64,000 nucleotides of DNA from JAPOXR01 sp965199765 (GTDB lineage: Bacteria > Pseudomonadota > Alphaproteobacteria > Rhodobacterales > Rhodobacteraceae), in NCBI GenBank assembly GCA_965199765.1, contig CBDATC010000002.1:186001-250000 (forward strand), read 5' to 3'. Both the position numbers and the translations under genes were made by a program. Shown one piece after another: positions 51,925 to 61,983 of the stretch. Under the pieces are notes generated by a model. That model saw only the letters and a program-made list of their open reading frames with translations, made no database searches and was not told where the DNA came from. The stretch's first letter is position 1. Each line of letters opens with the position of its first letter.

Positions 51925-52361
51925 CCGAAAACCGATTTGAAGCTTTCGTTGGTCTGGTCGTTCTGTTTCTGTCAGCAGGGTTTCTATACTTTCTGCTGCA
52001 GCAGGATGAAATTTTAAGCGTTGTAGGCGGGTACGAAATTTCGGCCAAATTTAGTTCGGCTCAAGGACTTTCTGTGGGCGCGGATGTGCGTCTTGCCGGA
52101 ATCAAGGTTGGTTCAGTCAGCGGGATGGCGCTGGACAGTCAAGACTATCTTGCTTTGGTTCGACTTGAAATCCAGCAGGATGTTGTGATTCCCCTGGACA
52201 GTTACGCAGTGATCACGACAGACAGTCTGCTCGGCGGACATTTTGTCGAGCTTGTTCCCGGCGGCGCAATTGAAATGTTAGCCGCGGGGGATATCATTGA
52301 AGATACCCAAGGCTATGTCAGTTTGACCGAGCTGCTGACCAATATCTTCTTTGAACGTTGA
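51921..52361 (+). CDS. mlaD: MlaD-family MCE domain protein
   Basis: Inner-membrane-anchored MCE protein of 146 residues: one helix at about 8-27, then a single MCE domain with AQGLSVGADVRLAGIKVGSV. MlaD forms a hexameric ring in the periplasm and carries phospholipids between the membranes. It starts with GTG and overlaps both neighbours, as in the conserved alphaproteobacterial cluster. The other mla genes are not present, so it joins an ABC complex encoded elsewhere. Confidence 0.9.
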   Translation: MTENRFEAFVGLVVLFLSAGFLYFLLQQDEILSVVGGYEISAKFSSAQGLSVGADVRLAGIKVGSVSGMALDSQDYLALVRLEIQQDVVIPLDSYAVITTDSLLGGHFVELVPGGAIEMLAAGDIIEDTQGYVSLTELLTNIFFER

Positions 52362-52783
52362 ATTGGCTGGCGTTACCGATTTTGGCTTTCTTTGCGGGAG
52401 CTGCAAGCGCACAAAGCCCCGTTCTTGATACAGATATTGAAGGCGAAGAACCGGCTGAAGAACTCGCATTGGACGGAGCGGTCGCGCATCTGCGGGGCCT
52501 TGATACGATCAGCGGCACCGTCAGCGATCTTTTTGTCCCGGTTGGCGGTTCGGCAAAATTCGGACGCCTCACCGTCTCTGTTTCCAAATGCCGTTACTTT
52601 CCGGAAAATCCGTCAACACAGTCCTACGCATATGTAACCATCTTGGCTGAACCGAATCCGCAGGCGATATTCGAAGCATGGATGATCGCTTCGGCCCCCG
52701 CACTGTCAGCGGTTGAGCATCATCGCTATGACATTTGGCTGATTCGCTGCAGTGCCGCAGCTGAATCCGCTTCGAACGGCTGA
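52358..52783 (+). CDS. DUF2155 domain protein, exported
   Basis: Exported protein of 141 residues that starts with TTG overlapping the mlaD stop. A signal peptide covers about residues 1-19 (FFAGAASA|QSP). The conserved core is FGRLTVSVSKCRYFPEN and AWMIASAPALSAVEHHRYD. Function unknown. It converges with aat and the two genes overlap by 58 nt at their 3' ends. Confidence 0.85.
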   Translation: MNWLALPILAFFAGAASAQSPVLDTDIEGEEPAEELALDGAVAHLRGLDTISGTVSDLFVPVGGSAKFGRLTVSVSKCRYFPENPSTQSYAYVTILAEPNPQAIFEAWMIASAPALSAVEHHRYDIWLIRCSAAAESASNG

Positions 52784-53400
52784 GAGCTGAACCTAACATT
52801 CAGATGCTGAGCGTAGTACGAAAGCAGCATAAATTCCTTATGCGGCAATTTTAAGGCGCCGAAGCGCATCAGGTGCGGGGTGGCATACTGATTGTCCAGC
52901 AACGGAAGTCTGTACGTTTTCATATGGCAGACAAGGTGCAGAAGTGCGATCTGCGATGCGGACGGCGTTTCCGAAAACATGCTCTCGCCGGCAAAAAGCC
53001 CACCGATCGCCAACCCGTATAGTCCACCGACCAGCTTGGTGTTTTGCCAAATTTCGATAGAGTGCGCGTGCCCGGCCTCATGCATGCGTTCAAATGATCG
53101 GATGATTTTTTTGTTGATCCATGTCTCTGGACGGTTGGCGCATCGGCGAATGACCGATCCAAAGTCTGAATTCAGCGTGGCGTAAAACCCGCCGCACCGA
53201 ATCCGTCGCCGCAGACGTCTCGGCACGCGAAACAGACACGGCAGCAAGACACAGCGAATGGCTGGCCGAGTCCATATTACATCTTCCGGGTCCTTCGGCG
53301 AATCCAGCAGAAAAAACCCATGAGAGAAACCCGCAAGAATTTCCTGCTCTGAAATGACTTCTTCCGACGGTGCGCGTCGCATAAGAATCATTCGCTCCAA
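52726..53400 (-). CDS. aat: Leucyl/phenylalanyl-tRNA-protein transferase
   Basis: N-end-rule enzyme of 224 residues that adds Leu or Phe to proteins with basic N-termini, marking them for ClpAP. Typical stretches are GHAHSIEIWQNTKLVGGLYG and GESMFSETPSASQIAL. It overlaps the accC stop by 13 nt and is co-transcribed with accBC. The C-terminal 19 codons overlap DUF2155 in antisense. Confidence 0.94.
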   Translation of the reverse strand: MERMILMRRAPSEEVISEQEILAGFSHGFFLLDSPKDPEDVIWTRPAIRCVLLPCLFRVPRRLRRRIRCGGFYATLNSDFGSVIRRCANRPETWINKKIIRSFERMHEAGHAHSIEIWQNTKLVGGLYGLAIGGLFAGESMFSETPSASQIALLHLVCHMKTYRLPLLDNQYATPHLMRFGALKLPHKEFMLLSYYAQHLNVRFSSQPFEADSAAALQRISQMS

Positions 53401-54740
53401 TCAGCATGTTGAAGCCATTGCTCAAGCCAATGGATGTCGTACGCTCCCGAGCGGATATCGCTTTCTTTAAGCAGTTTCTGAAACAGCGGAACAGTTGTGC
53501 TGACTCCATCTACAATGAGTTCATCCAAAGCCTGCCCGAGTTTGGCGAGCGCTGAAGATCGGTCAGTGGAGTGAACAATGACTTTTCCGATCAGGCTGTC
53601 ATACCACGGCGGAATCTGATAGCCTGTGTAGATTCCTGTATCCATGCGAATGCCGGGACCGCCAGGCGCGTGAAAAGCGGTGACCCGACCAGGACTCGGT
53701 GTGAAATCCGGCAGAGCCTCTGCATTTATGCGTGCTTCTATGGAATGACCGCGAATGAGCAGATCGGACTGTTCAATGCTCAAGGGCAATCCAGCTGCGA
53801 CACGGATCTGTTCCCGAACAATGTCGACGCCGAAGACCGCCTCTGTAACCGGATGTTCAACCTGCAGACGGGTGTTCATCTCTATGAAATAAAACTCTCC
53901 ATCGGCGTAGAGAAATTCTATGGTTCCCGCACCGGAATAGCAAAGCTTGGAAACCGCGTCAGCGCAGCGGGTTCCGATCATCTGCCGGTGATCGTTTGAA
54001 ATGGTTGGGGCCGGGGCTTCTTCCATAATTTTCTGATGGCGACGCTGCAGCGAACAATCGCGTTCACCAAGATGCACGGCATTGCCCCGACCATCGCCGA
54101 TAACCTGCACTTCAATGTGACGCGGTTGTTGCAGGTATTTTTCGATATAAACTTCGTCATTGTCAAAGGCGGCTAACGCTTCGCCTCGCGCCGCCAGAAA
54201 CGCCGATTCGATCTCCTTCGCTGTGGAAGCGATCCGCATTCCTCGGCCGCCTCCGCCTCCGGCAGCCTTTATGATGACAGGATACCCAATATCTGATGCG
54301 GATTTTATCGCGTCGTCCAGTGTGGAGATTCCACCCTCCGAGCCGGGAACGCATGGCACATTAAGCCGGCTCATTGTTTTTTTGGCAGCGATCTTGTCAC
54401 CCATCGTTTGAACATGGTCGGCCGACGGACCGATGAACGTAATGTCGTGATCTTCCAAAATCTGTGCAAATTCTGAATTCTCGGACAAAAAACCATACCC
54501 GGGGTGGACCGCGTCAGCACCAGTCACATCGCAGGCGGACATGATAGCTGGAAAGGAGAGATAACTTGCCGAGGAAGACGGTGGCCCGATGCAAATAGAT
54601 TCGTCAGCCATTCGGGCGTGCATGGAATTAGCATCGGCGGTTGAATGCACCGCCACAGATGGAATTCCGAGTTCCTTGCAGGCTCTTATCACCCGCAGAG
54701 CGATCTCTCCCCGGTTTGCTACTAATATTTTCGAGAACAT
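53388..54740 (-). CDS. accC: Acetyl-CoA carboxylase biotin carboxylase subunit
   Basis: ATP-grasp enzyme, 450 residues from ATG 54740 (a second ATG two codons upstream also fits). It carboxylates biotin on AccB for fatty-acid synthesis. Signatures are FSKILVANRGEIALRVIRA, the glycine-rich loop GGGGRGMR, the ATP-grasp region EKYLQQPRHIEVQV and the catalytic EMNTRLQVEHPVTE. Length is normal. It follows accB by 138 nt. Confidence 0.97.
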   Translation of the reverse strand: MFSKILVANRGEIALRVIRACKELGIPSVAVHSTADANSMHARMADESICIGPPSSSASYLSFPAIMSACDVTGADAVHPGYGFLSENSEFAQILEDHDITFIGPSADHVQTMGDKIAAKKTMSRLNVPCVPGSEGGISTLDDAIKSASDIGYPVIIKAAGGGGGRGMRIASTAKEIESAFLAARGEALAAFDNDEVYIEKYLQQPRHIEVQVIGDGRGNAVHLGERDCSLQRRHQKIMEEAPAPTISNDHRQMIGTRCADAVSKLCYSGAGTIEFLYADGEFYFIEMNTRLQVEHPVTEAVFGVDIVREQIRVAAGLPLSIEQSDLLIRGHSIEARINAEALPDFTPSPGRVTAFHAPGGPGIRMDTGIYTGYQIPPWYDSLIGKVIVHSTDRSSALAKLGQALDELIVDGVSTTVPLFQKLLKESDIRSGAYDIHWLEQWLQHADWSE

Positions 54741-54878
54741 GAACAATTCCTTGTTATCGATACCGCACAGTCACTTCGACAAGCGTCCGCGCCTCACCGA
54801 TTTCGGGACAGAAACGCCATTTGCTTCTCGTGGTGCGGAAGACGAGATGGTCCTCAGCTCGTTTCGAACCGCGGTCTC

Positions 54879-55364
54879 TCACGAAATTACGACAAGCGGA
54901 GATCCGAATTCCACAATCGACGAGTTTTCGACAAGAATTCGTCTAACCGTGCCGCTTCGCGGCGAGGGAATATGGTTCATCGTTTTCATTGCCTCAACAA
55001 TAAGGAGAGTATCTCCTTCAACCACCTGCTGTCCGATCATGACAAAGGGCGGCGCGTCAGGCTCCGGCTGCAAATAAACCGTCCCGACCATCGGCGAAGT
55101 GACTGCATCAGGCAGATTGGCAACCGCGGTTTCAGTGGATGGGGGAGTTTCGCTTGCTGGTTCTTCCACGCTGGTTGAAGCGACCGGCGGCTGAGGCCCA
55201 GGCATCGGTGCAGTCTGCAGCGGCTGCATCGCCATACGAATCTTAACCGTACCGGCACTATTGTGCTTTCGCAGATATTCGATCTCGCCGAGTTTATTCT
55301 TGACGAGGACTTCAGCCAGAGCTTCGGCGAGTTCGATGTCGGTTTGGGCGTCTGATTGTGGCAT
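54879..55364 (-). CDS. accB: Acetyl-CoA carboxylase biotin carboxyl carrier protein
   Basis: Carrier of 161 residues. The C-terminal biotinyl domain has the modified lysine in EAMKTMNHI, where MKTM replaces the more common MKVM. The middle is a flexible Pro/Ala/Thr-rich linker. The N-terminal domain IELAEALAEVLVKNKLGEIEY is typical of alphaproteobacteria. It starts the accB-accC-aat unit; the frequent upstream gene aroQ is absent and a thioredoxin-fold protein lies there instead. Confidence 0.95.
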   Translation of the reverse strand: MPQSDAQTDIELAEALAEVLVKNKLGEIEYLRKHNSAGTVKIRMAMQPLQTAPMPGPQPPVASTSVEEPASETPPSTETAVANLPDAVTSPMVGTVYLQPEPDAPPFVMIGQQVVEGDTLLIVEAMKTMNHIPSPRSGTVRRILVENSSIVEFGSPLVVIS

Positions 55365-55417
55365 TGCGGCGGGCCCCTGTTAATTCAGCATTTTGATGAC
55401 ATTAGAAAAAGGCGAGT

Positions 55418-56275
55418 TCAATTTAAGCTGTTTCGTTCGGCTTCCACCAAATTCCGCATGTCAGCCAATTCCATGTGTCCAGGGATCAAAGTTGTTCCCA
55501 CCAAAAAGGCCGGCGTTCCTTCGATCCCGAGCTCTTGGGCAAGCAAATAGTTTTCTTGGATTTTTGCGATGAGTTCTTCGGACGAGGTGGCTAGCATCAA
55601 TTGTTCGGCATCTATCCCCGCTATTGATGCGACCCGGGCAACGACTCTGTCATCAACTTCGGCGGTTTCAGTGAACAAATAATCGTTAACAGACTTATAA
55701 GCTTCATTGCCGGCTAGCTGAAGCACAGCCATGGCAAGCAAAGCGGATGTCACCGAGTTTTCGCCAAGAATTGGAAACTCTTTAACGATGAAGCGAATAT
55801 TTCCGTCAGATTCCAACAATTCAGCAACTTGCGGATGTGCCTTTCTGCAGTAACCGCACCGATAGTCAATGAATTCGACAATATCCAAATCGCCGTCGGG
55901 ATTTCCGCCTACATATGAAAAGGGGTCATTATAAAGGACCTCATAGTTTCGAGCGATTGCCTCCGATAAATTCGCAGATGCTTCCAACTCCTGCATGGCC
56001 TCATAAGCCTCGGCCATTTCGTACAAAATTCCTGGATTTGAAAGCAGGTAGTTCCGGATTTCATCATGTAGAATCTGTTGTCCTGCGGGAGTGATGTCCG
56101 CCAGGTCATGAGCGGTCACCGCAATGGCGCTGAAGGCACAGACAGCACCGGCGAATGCCATGCTTCTTGTCAACCCTTTCCAAGTGGAGCGCCGCGCTGG
56201 GCGCATCGGAACGTGGTTTGGGAGAAATTCAAAACGCGCGCTTTGCCGACTGCTTTGCATCTCGTGTCCTTTCAT
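55418..56275 (-). CDS. DsbA-family thioredoxin-fold protein
   Basis: Membrane-anchored or exported oxidoreductase of 285 residues. A basic N-terminus and one helix (about 34-56) precede a helical region and a thioredoxin domain with active site CGYC (in DYRCGYCRKAHPQ) and cis-proline in EGTPAFLVG. This is the DsbA/ScsC-like architecture common in alphaproteobacteria. It overlaps the rne stop by 4 nt. It probably makes or shuffles disulfides in the periplasm. Confidence 0.9.
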   Translation of the reverse strand: MKGHEMQSSRQSARFEFLPNHVPMRPARRSTWKGLTRSMAFAGAVCAFSAIAVTAHDLADITPAGQQILHDEIRNYLLSNPGILYEMAEAYEAMQELEASANLSEAIARNYEVLYNDPFSYVGGNPDGDLDIVEFIDYRCGYCRKAHPQVAELLESDGNIRFIVKEFPILGENSVTSALLAMAVLQLAGNEAYKSVNDYLFTETAEVDDRVVARVASIAGIDAEQLMLATSSEELIAKIQENYLLAQELGIEGTPAFLVGTTLIPGHMELADMRNLVEAERNSLN

Positions 56276-58665
56276 TGAATTTCGCTGGTATTTTCTTGTT
56301 GATAGTTATCCGACCACCAACCGACCCGCTTGGGAGAAGCTTCATCCTCTGCATTGTTTTCGCTGGCGGGTGCCGGCGAAGTTTTTGTCGAATCGGAACT
56401 CGCTCTGGGGTCGGCATTTGATTCTACGGAGCGGGACGCTTCTTCAATCTTGACTGCGGGTTGCGGAGCATCCTGAGAATCGGTTCGTTCATCCGACCGT
56501 TTTTTTGCGCGATTTGTTGACGGACGGGACTTTCCGGTGGATGGCGTTGCATTATCTGCAGATGTCTTTGCGTTGCTTTTCTCTGGGATTGCAGCGTTGC
56601 CTTCCTGCAAGTCTGCGGATGTTGATTTTTTGCGGGACCGCCGTCGATTTCTCCGTTTGGGCTTAGAAGAATCCGGATTCGCTTCGGGACTGTCATTTTG
56701 ACTGTGCGCCGCCGTTTCTTCATTTCGTTCATGCGTCTGGTTTTTTTTGCCGCTCTGCTTCGTTTCGTTCAGGCGTCGATTAGCATTCCCGCGCGATACC
56801 CGGCGACGGCGCTTTCTCGGCGGCTCGGATCGTTTATCCGATTGTTCGTGTTCCAATCGACCGAGTCGGAACGGTGTTTCAATATCAATGACGTTTTCAC
56901 TTTCTTCACCTGAACTGTCCTTAACCGTCCGCTTACGGCGAATTTCAAGATCTTGTTCACGTAATACAGCCGCACCTTCGACAAACACGGAGACTTTGTG
57001 TTTGGCTTCGATGTTGATGATGGCGGAACGCTTTTTGTTGAGCAAGAAATTCGCAATCTTGTAAGGCACGAGCGCCTCGATGGTTTGGTCCTCGCCCTTT
57101 GCCGCTTCCACCTCGATTCTTCGGAGCACATCAATCGCCAGGACTTCGTCGGTCCGCTGGTATCCCAGACCTTCACAATAAGGGCAATTCTCCGTCGCCA
57201 TTTCCATTATGTCGGTTTTGAGCCGCTGGCGGCTCATTTCAAGCAGACCGAAATTCGTGATTCTTCCAAACTGGATTCTTGCCCGGTCATCCTTCGTGCA
57301 GTCTCGAAACCGCTTTAGAACGGTCGCATTGTTTTTGCTTTCTTCCATGTCGATGAAGTCAATGACGATCAACCCGCCCAAATCCCGAAGTTTGAGTTGG
57401 TCCGCGATGACCTCTGCGGCTTCCAGATTGGTTTGCAGGGCAGTCTGTTCGAGTGTTCCGTGTTGTGTGGCTTTGCCGGAATTCACGTCGATTGAGATCA
57501 GAGCTTCGGTAACAGCGATGACGATGTGTCCGCCGGAAGGAAGCGCAGCTGTTGGTCTCAACAGACCGCTCAGCTGTTGTTCAACCCCATAATGCGTGAA
57601 TATCGGTTCTGGACCGGTGTGCTGTTTAACCTTTTTCGCATGCGAGGGCATGATCATTTTCATAAAGTCTTTGGCTGCCCGATAGCCGTCGCTACCTTGC
57701 ACCATGACGGCATCCATGCCTTTCAAATAGTCGTCTCGAATGGCCCGGCGGACGAGACTGCCTTCTTCGTAGATCTTAGCTGGAGCGATTGAATTCAGCG
57801 TGAGTGCCCGGATTTCGTTCCACTGCCGGATAAGAAACTCGTAGTCGCGGCGGATTTCCTGTTTGGTTCGGTTCGCACCGGCGGTCCGGATGATTAAACC
57901 GACATCGGCGGGTACTTCGATATCGGATGCGATATCCTTCAATTTTCGCCGATCGGCCTCATTCGTGATCTTCTTGCTGATGCCGCCGCCCCGATTGCTG
58001 TTCGGCATCAAAACACAGTAGCGGCCGGCGAGGCTGATATAAGTCGTCAATGCGGCGCCTTTGTTGCCGCGTTCCTCTTTCGTCACCTGCACAAGCAGGA
58101 TTTGGTTTTGACGGATGACCTCCTGAATTCGATATGATCGTTGCGAAGCGCGATTTTTGCGCGGTTTCTGTCGATTTCTCTGCTTCTTCGCCGCGCTTTC
58201 GGTTGAAGAGTTGTCGGCTGTGGATTGAGATTCGCCGGCCATCTTCTCCGGAGCTTCCAGCAGGTCTGGTGTTTCTGGAGAATTCTGGTCCGCGTCGAGC
58301 GGCTTGGACTTTGCGTCGCCGGTTTCGGTCTCAAGTTTTGATTCGTCTGAATCGACGCGGTCGGCTGACTGAATGCCTTGTTCGTTTTGGCCGCGGCGAT
58401 TATGAGTCTGATCCGCAACCGGGATATGGTAATAGTCGGGATGAATTTCCGGGAATGCGAGAAAGCCGTGTCGATTTCCGCCATATTCGAGAAACACGGC
58501 TTGCAGAGCGGCCTCAATTCTAACTACACGCGCCAGATAGATGCTGCCGACACCTTGCTTTCTAGCGGTGGATTCAAATTCAAAGCCAATGATTTTTCCG
58601 TCATCTACGGATACTACGCGTGTTTCCTCGGGATACACCGCGTCAATAAGTAGTCGTTGTGCCAT
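56272..58665 (-). CDS. rne: Ribonuclease E
   Basis: Endoribonuclease of 797 residues, central to mRNA decay and rRNA processing. The N-terminal S1 domain is split by a long acidic and basic insertion (about 75-175) as in alphaproteobacterial RNase E. The catalytic DNase I-like region has FIDMEESKNNATVLKRF and the zinc link CPYCEGLGYQRTDE. The C-terminal 200 residues are a disordered scaffold of Arg/Lys and Asp/Glu/Ser clusters (RKRRRRVSRGNANRR). The upstream 500 nt are free of genes and may form a long regulated leader. Confidence 0.95.
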   Translation of the reverse strand: MAQRLLIDAVYPEETRVVSVDDGKIIGFEFESTARKQGVGSIYLARVVRIEAALQAVFLEYGGNRHGFLAFPEIHPDYYHIPVADQTHNRRGQNEQGIQSADRVDSDESKLETETGDAKSKPLDADQNSPETPDLLEAPEKMAGESQSTADNSSTESAAKKQRNRQKPRKNRASQRSYRIQEVIRQNQILLVQVTKEERGNKGAALTTYISLAGRYCVLMPNSNRGGGISKKITNEADRRKLKDIASDIEVPADVGLIIRTAGANRTKQEIRRDYEFLIRQWNEIRALTLNSIAPAKIYEEGSLVRRAIRDDYLKGMDAVMVQGSDGYRAAKDFMKMIMPSHAKKVKQHTGPEPIFTHYGVEQQLSGLLRPTAALPSGGHIVIAVTEALISIDVNSGKATQHGTLEQTALQTNLEAAEVIADQLKLRDLGGLIVIDFIDMEESKNNATVLKRFRDCTKDDRARIQFGRITNFGLLEMSRQRLKTDIMEMATENCPYCEGLGYQRTDEVLAIDVLRRIEVEAAKGEDQTIEALVPYKIANFLLNKKRSAIINIEAKHKVSVFVEGAAVLREQDLEIRRKRTVKDSSGEESENVIDIETPFRLGRLEHEQSDKRSEPPRKRRRRVSRGNANRRLNETKQSGKKNQTHERNEETAAHSQNDSPEANPDSSKPKRRNRRRSRKKSTSADLQEGNAAIPEKSNAKTSADNATPSTGKSRPSTNRAKKRSDERTDSQDAPQPAVKIEEASRSVESNADPRASSDSTKTSPAPASENNAEDEASPKRVGWWSDNYQQENTSEIQ

Positions 58666-59173
58666 TTTGTGCTTTCGCGCCTGTGGCTGAAGAGCGCGGC
58701 AAGATATTGCGCCGGAGCCCAGGCTCTAATTTTGAGAGCCAGGATCATTTTGCCGCACACCACGTCTGACTTTATTCGGTCATGCATCTGAAAGGTCAAA
58801 ACGGCTTTCCTGCCCTCAAGGTTAATCTGTTGCCCTGCGCCGCAGAGCAGCCTGCTAGTCCGCGTCCGGCTGATCTTCTTGTGGACGTCAGAAGGGTCTT
58901 CCGCTTTCGTCCTTGCCTATATTGGCTGCCAGCAGCCAAACGTGAACCAATAATTCTAGTTCATGGCGCGGCGCGAAATGCGCGACACACCATTCTGTGC
59001 TTGTTCCATAGCACATTTTGCTTTAAGTTTCAAAAAAATTTACGAGATGACAAAATGCTTGGCTGTCAAGGCTGGAGCAATAGATTCAAGCGGGCAGTTG
59101 GCGTTGTGGCATGTGAGTGGGGCTGGATGCTGTTTGATACGCGCCGAATGGCAAACACAGCGACATATTACAC
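58666..59173. other. Gap between divergent rne and mrcA
   Basis: About 508 bp with promoters for both genes and probably a long rne leader. In many alphaproteobacteria amiC (N-acetylmuramoyl-alanine amidase) lies between these genes; nothing of it can be seen. The frames open here do not resemble proteins. Confidence 0.5.
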
Positions 59174-61783
59174 ATGAATTCGAAAGAAAAAGACGAAATC
59201 GGGCGAAATCTAATTTTCAAGACTTGGATTAAATTCCTTCAGCGCCGAATGTTGATCCTGCCAAAGACTGTTCTTCGCTTTTCTGCGGTGGTTTTCAGTT
59301 GGATATGTGTCGCTCTGATTGCCGGTGCGCTGCTGCTTGACGTATCGATTTGGTTGTTTGCCCGCGATTTGCCCAACCACGATCAGCTGGCAAATCACGA
59401 ACCTCCGATCATAAGCCGGATATTCTCCATTGAAGGGCGGTTGATCGACGAATTCGCCAAAGAACGGCGTTTGTTCAGTCCGATTGACGAGATTCCACTG
59501 CTGGTGCGCGACGCTTTTATCTCGGCAGAGGATAAGAATTTCTTCCTGCATCAGGGATATGATCCCATCGGCATGATCAAGGCGCTGGTCCAAGCACTGG
59601 ATGGTTCGCGCCTACGAGGTGCGTCAACGATCACCCAGCAGGTGATGAAGAATTTTCTTCTTTCAAGCGACCGCTCCGTCGAACGCAAAATCCAAGAAAT
59701 TATTCTGGCCTATCGTCTTGAACAGTCTCTCTCGAAGGACAAAATTCTAGAGCTTTATTTGAATGAGATATTTCTAGGTCAAAACTCTTATGGAGTAACG
59801 GCAGCGGCGCAAACTTATTTCAATAAGCCGCTGAGTGAGGTTTCGATCGAGGAAGCGGCGTATTTGGCAGCGTTGCCCAAAGCCCCCTCAAACTATCACC
59901 CAATCCGCGAAAAAAATGCGGCAGTGGCTCGCCGCAACTTTGTTATCGCTGAAATGATTGATAACGGCACAATCTCCAAAGAGGCGGGTGAACAAGCGAA
60001 AGCCAGCCCGTTTAGAACTGTGATGAGCGGTGATTTTGAATCGTTCAGATCGAAATTGCCTCAGCGCAGTTACTTTACCGACGAAATCAGGCGCCAGCTT
60101 TCGGGCACGTTCGGAGAAGAAGAATTTTTTACCGGCGGTCTGACGATTCGGGCGACGATAGATCAAGACCTGCAGATGGCGGCCGGAACGGCTCTGCGGG
60201 AGGGATTGGAACGCTATGATCGAACACGTGCCGGAGTTTGGCGAGGAACTGGATTATCGATTGATGAAAGTCGCTTGAGCGACGAATCCAAGTGGCGCGC
60301 CGACCTGGCTTCTCTTGTGCTTCCCCGCGACATAAAAGGGTGGCAGCGGGCCGTTGTGCTGAACTTCATCGAAGGAGGTGCAACCATCGGTGTTGAAGGA
60401 CTGCCAGCGGGGCAGACTGCGTTTGTGCCGGACAGCGATGTTGCTTGGGTGAAACTGGCAAACGGCGGAACCGCCGACGCTGTCGAAGATATCCTAAAAG
60501 CGGGCGATGTTGTGTTTGCAGCGCATCTTGAAGTCGGAACCGATGCGTGGACGCTGAAACAGATTCCGGCAGTGCAGGGTGCATTCATGGCCATGGATGC
60601 GAATTCCGGTCGGGTTCTGGCGATGCAGGGTGGTTTTTCCTATGCGCAGTCGGTCTTCAATCGGGCCACGCAGGCCGAACGGCAGCCGGGCTCTGCATTT
60701 AAACCGTTTGTCTACGCTGCCGCTCTTGATTCCGGATACACGCCTGCGACGATAATCATTGACGCGCCGATCGAGGTCGAAACTCCTGAAGGCGTTTGGT
60801 CGCCAAAGAATTCCAGTGAAAGATTTTATGGACCCGTGACACTTCGCACCGGTATTGAAATGTCGCGGAATCTGATGACCGTCCGGCTGGCGCGCGACAT
60901 TGGCATGGAAAACGTTGTCGATTACGCGCTGGATCTCGGGATTTATGAACATATGGACCCGTTTCTCGCCAACGCGCTCGGTGCACAGGAAACAACGCTT
61001 TTCAACATGGTCGCGGCGTATGCCATGTTCGCCAATGGGGGAGAGCGACTTGTGCCCACTTTGGTCGACCGGGTGCAGGATCGTTGGGGAAAGACCGTAT
61101 ATCAACATGATGACCGCCTATGCCTTGATTGCAAGGTTCCGGAATTAGTGCAAGGCACCGTTCCACAGCTGCTTAGTCATAGACCGCAGGTCATTGATTC
61201 CATAACGGCCTTTCAGTTGACTTCGATGATGGAGGGCGTTGTGCAGCAAGGCACAGCAAGACTGACCGTTAATCCGGGCGTGCCAGTTGCAGGGAAGACC
61301 GGCACGACCAACGAGTCACGCGACGCTTGGTTCATAGGATATACTCCGGACATCGTCGCCGGTTGTTATATTGGATTTGATACACCCAGAACACTTGGCC
61401 GACGTGCTTATGGAAGCAATCTTTGTGGCCCGGTCTTCAACGAATTTATCAAAGCGGCGGTGGAGAAATACGGTTTCTCTGAGTTTCCGGCGCCGCAGGG
61501 CGGAATCTTCATGCCCATCGACAGAGTTACCGGCGAGCTGATTTCAGCGGAAACTGCAGCCGCCGAACCACAGCGTGCGGTCATTGAGTATTTTCGTCTC
61601 GGCACTGAGCCTAGGCAAGGGACGACTCAAGTGGTTGATGGAGGTTTTGCTATGGCATCGGACCTTGGACTCTTCGATCCCAAAGCCGAAGAACAGGAGA
61701 CCGCGCAGGCTGATAATCAAATAGTTCCCGATAACATAGACCGGGGATCATTGGGATCTATATCTTCCGGTGGTCTTTATTGA
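59174..61783 (+). CDS. mrcA: Penicillin-binding protein 1A (glycosyltransferase/transpeptidase)
   Basis: Bifunctional peptidoglycan synthase of 869 residues. One N-terminal helix (about 35-58) anchors it. The GT51 domain has the catalytic Glu in ISAEDKNFFLHQG and GASTITQQVMKNFLL. An OB-like insert follows. The transpeptidase domain has the active-site Ser in PGSAFKPFVYA (SxxK), SRN in EMSRNLMTVRLA and KTG in VAGKTGTTNESRD. The ATG 59174 is used; a start at about 59249 (MLILPKTV) is possible. The usual next gene prfB is missing. Confidence 0.94.
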   Translation: MNSKEKDEIGRNLIFKTWIKFLQRRMLILPKTVLRFSAVVFSWICVALIAGALLLDVSIWLFARDLPNHDQLANHEPPIISRIFSIEGRLIDEFAKERRLFSPIDEIPLLVRDAFISAEDKNFFLHQGYDPIGMIKALVQALDGSRLRGASTITQQVMKNFLLSSDRSVERKIQEIILAYRLEQSLSKDKILELYLNEIFLGQNSYGVTAAAQTYFNKPLSEVSIEEAAYLAALPKAPSNYHPIREKNAAVARRNFVIAEMIDNGTISKEAGEQAKASPFRTVMSGDFESFRSKLPQRSYFTDEIRRQLSGTFGEEEFFTGGLTIRATIDQDLQMAAGTALREGLERYDRTRAGVWRGTGLSIDESRLSDESKWRADLASLVLPRDIKGWQRAVVLNFIEGGATIGVEGLPAGQTAFVPDSDVAWVKLANGGTADAVEDILKAGDVVFAAHLEVGTDAWTLKQIPAVQGAFMAMDANSGRVLAMQGGFSYAQSVFNRATQAERQPGSAFKPFVYAAALDSGYTPATIIIDAPIEVETPEGVWSPKNSSERFYGPVTLRTGIEMSRNLMTVRLARDIGMENVVDYALDLGIYEHMDPFLANALGAQETTLFNMVAAYAMFANGGERLVPTLVDRVQDRWGKTVYQHDDRLCLDCKVPELVQGTVPQLLSHRPQVIDSITAFQLTSMMEGVVQQGTARLTVNPGVPVAGKTGTTNESRDAWFIGYTPDIVAGCYIGFDTPRTLGRRAYGSNLCGPVFNEFIKAAVEKYGFSEFPAPQGGIFMPIDRVTGELISAETAAAEPQRAVIEYFRLGTEPRQGTTQVVDGGFAMASDLGLFDPKAEEQETAQADNQIVPDNIDRGSLGSISSGGLY

Positions 61784-61983
61784 AATCAATGTAGAGGTTG
61801 GTACAAGCCAAAAGGATTCCGAAATTGCCGCATTCACACCTGGTTCAAGACGCTCGCCGCTGAAATTCGCAACTCGGATTTACGCTTTGCCATTTGCGAT
61901 CCTGTGAGGTTCTATCGGATGACCAGTGGTTGTGACAGGCCTCCTCGAAGCTTAGCCGCTTCTTGCGTGGCCGAAGCTGGGTA
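61784..61983. other. Intergenic after mrcA
   Basis: About 200 bp without a visible gene or clear terminator before the IS remnant. Confidence 0.4.
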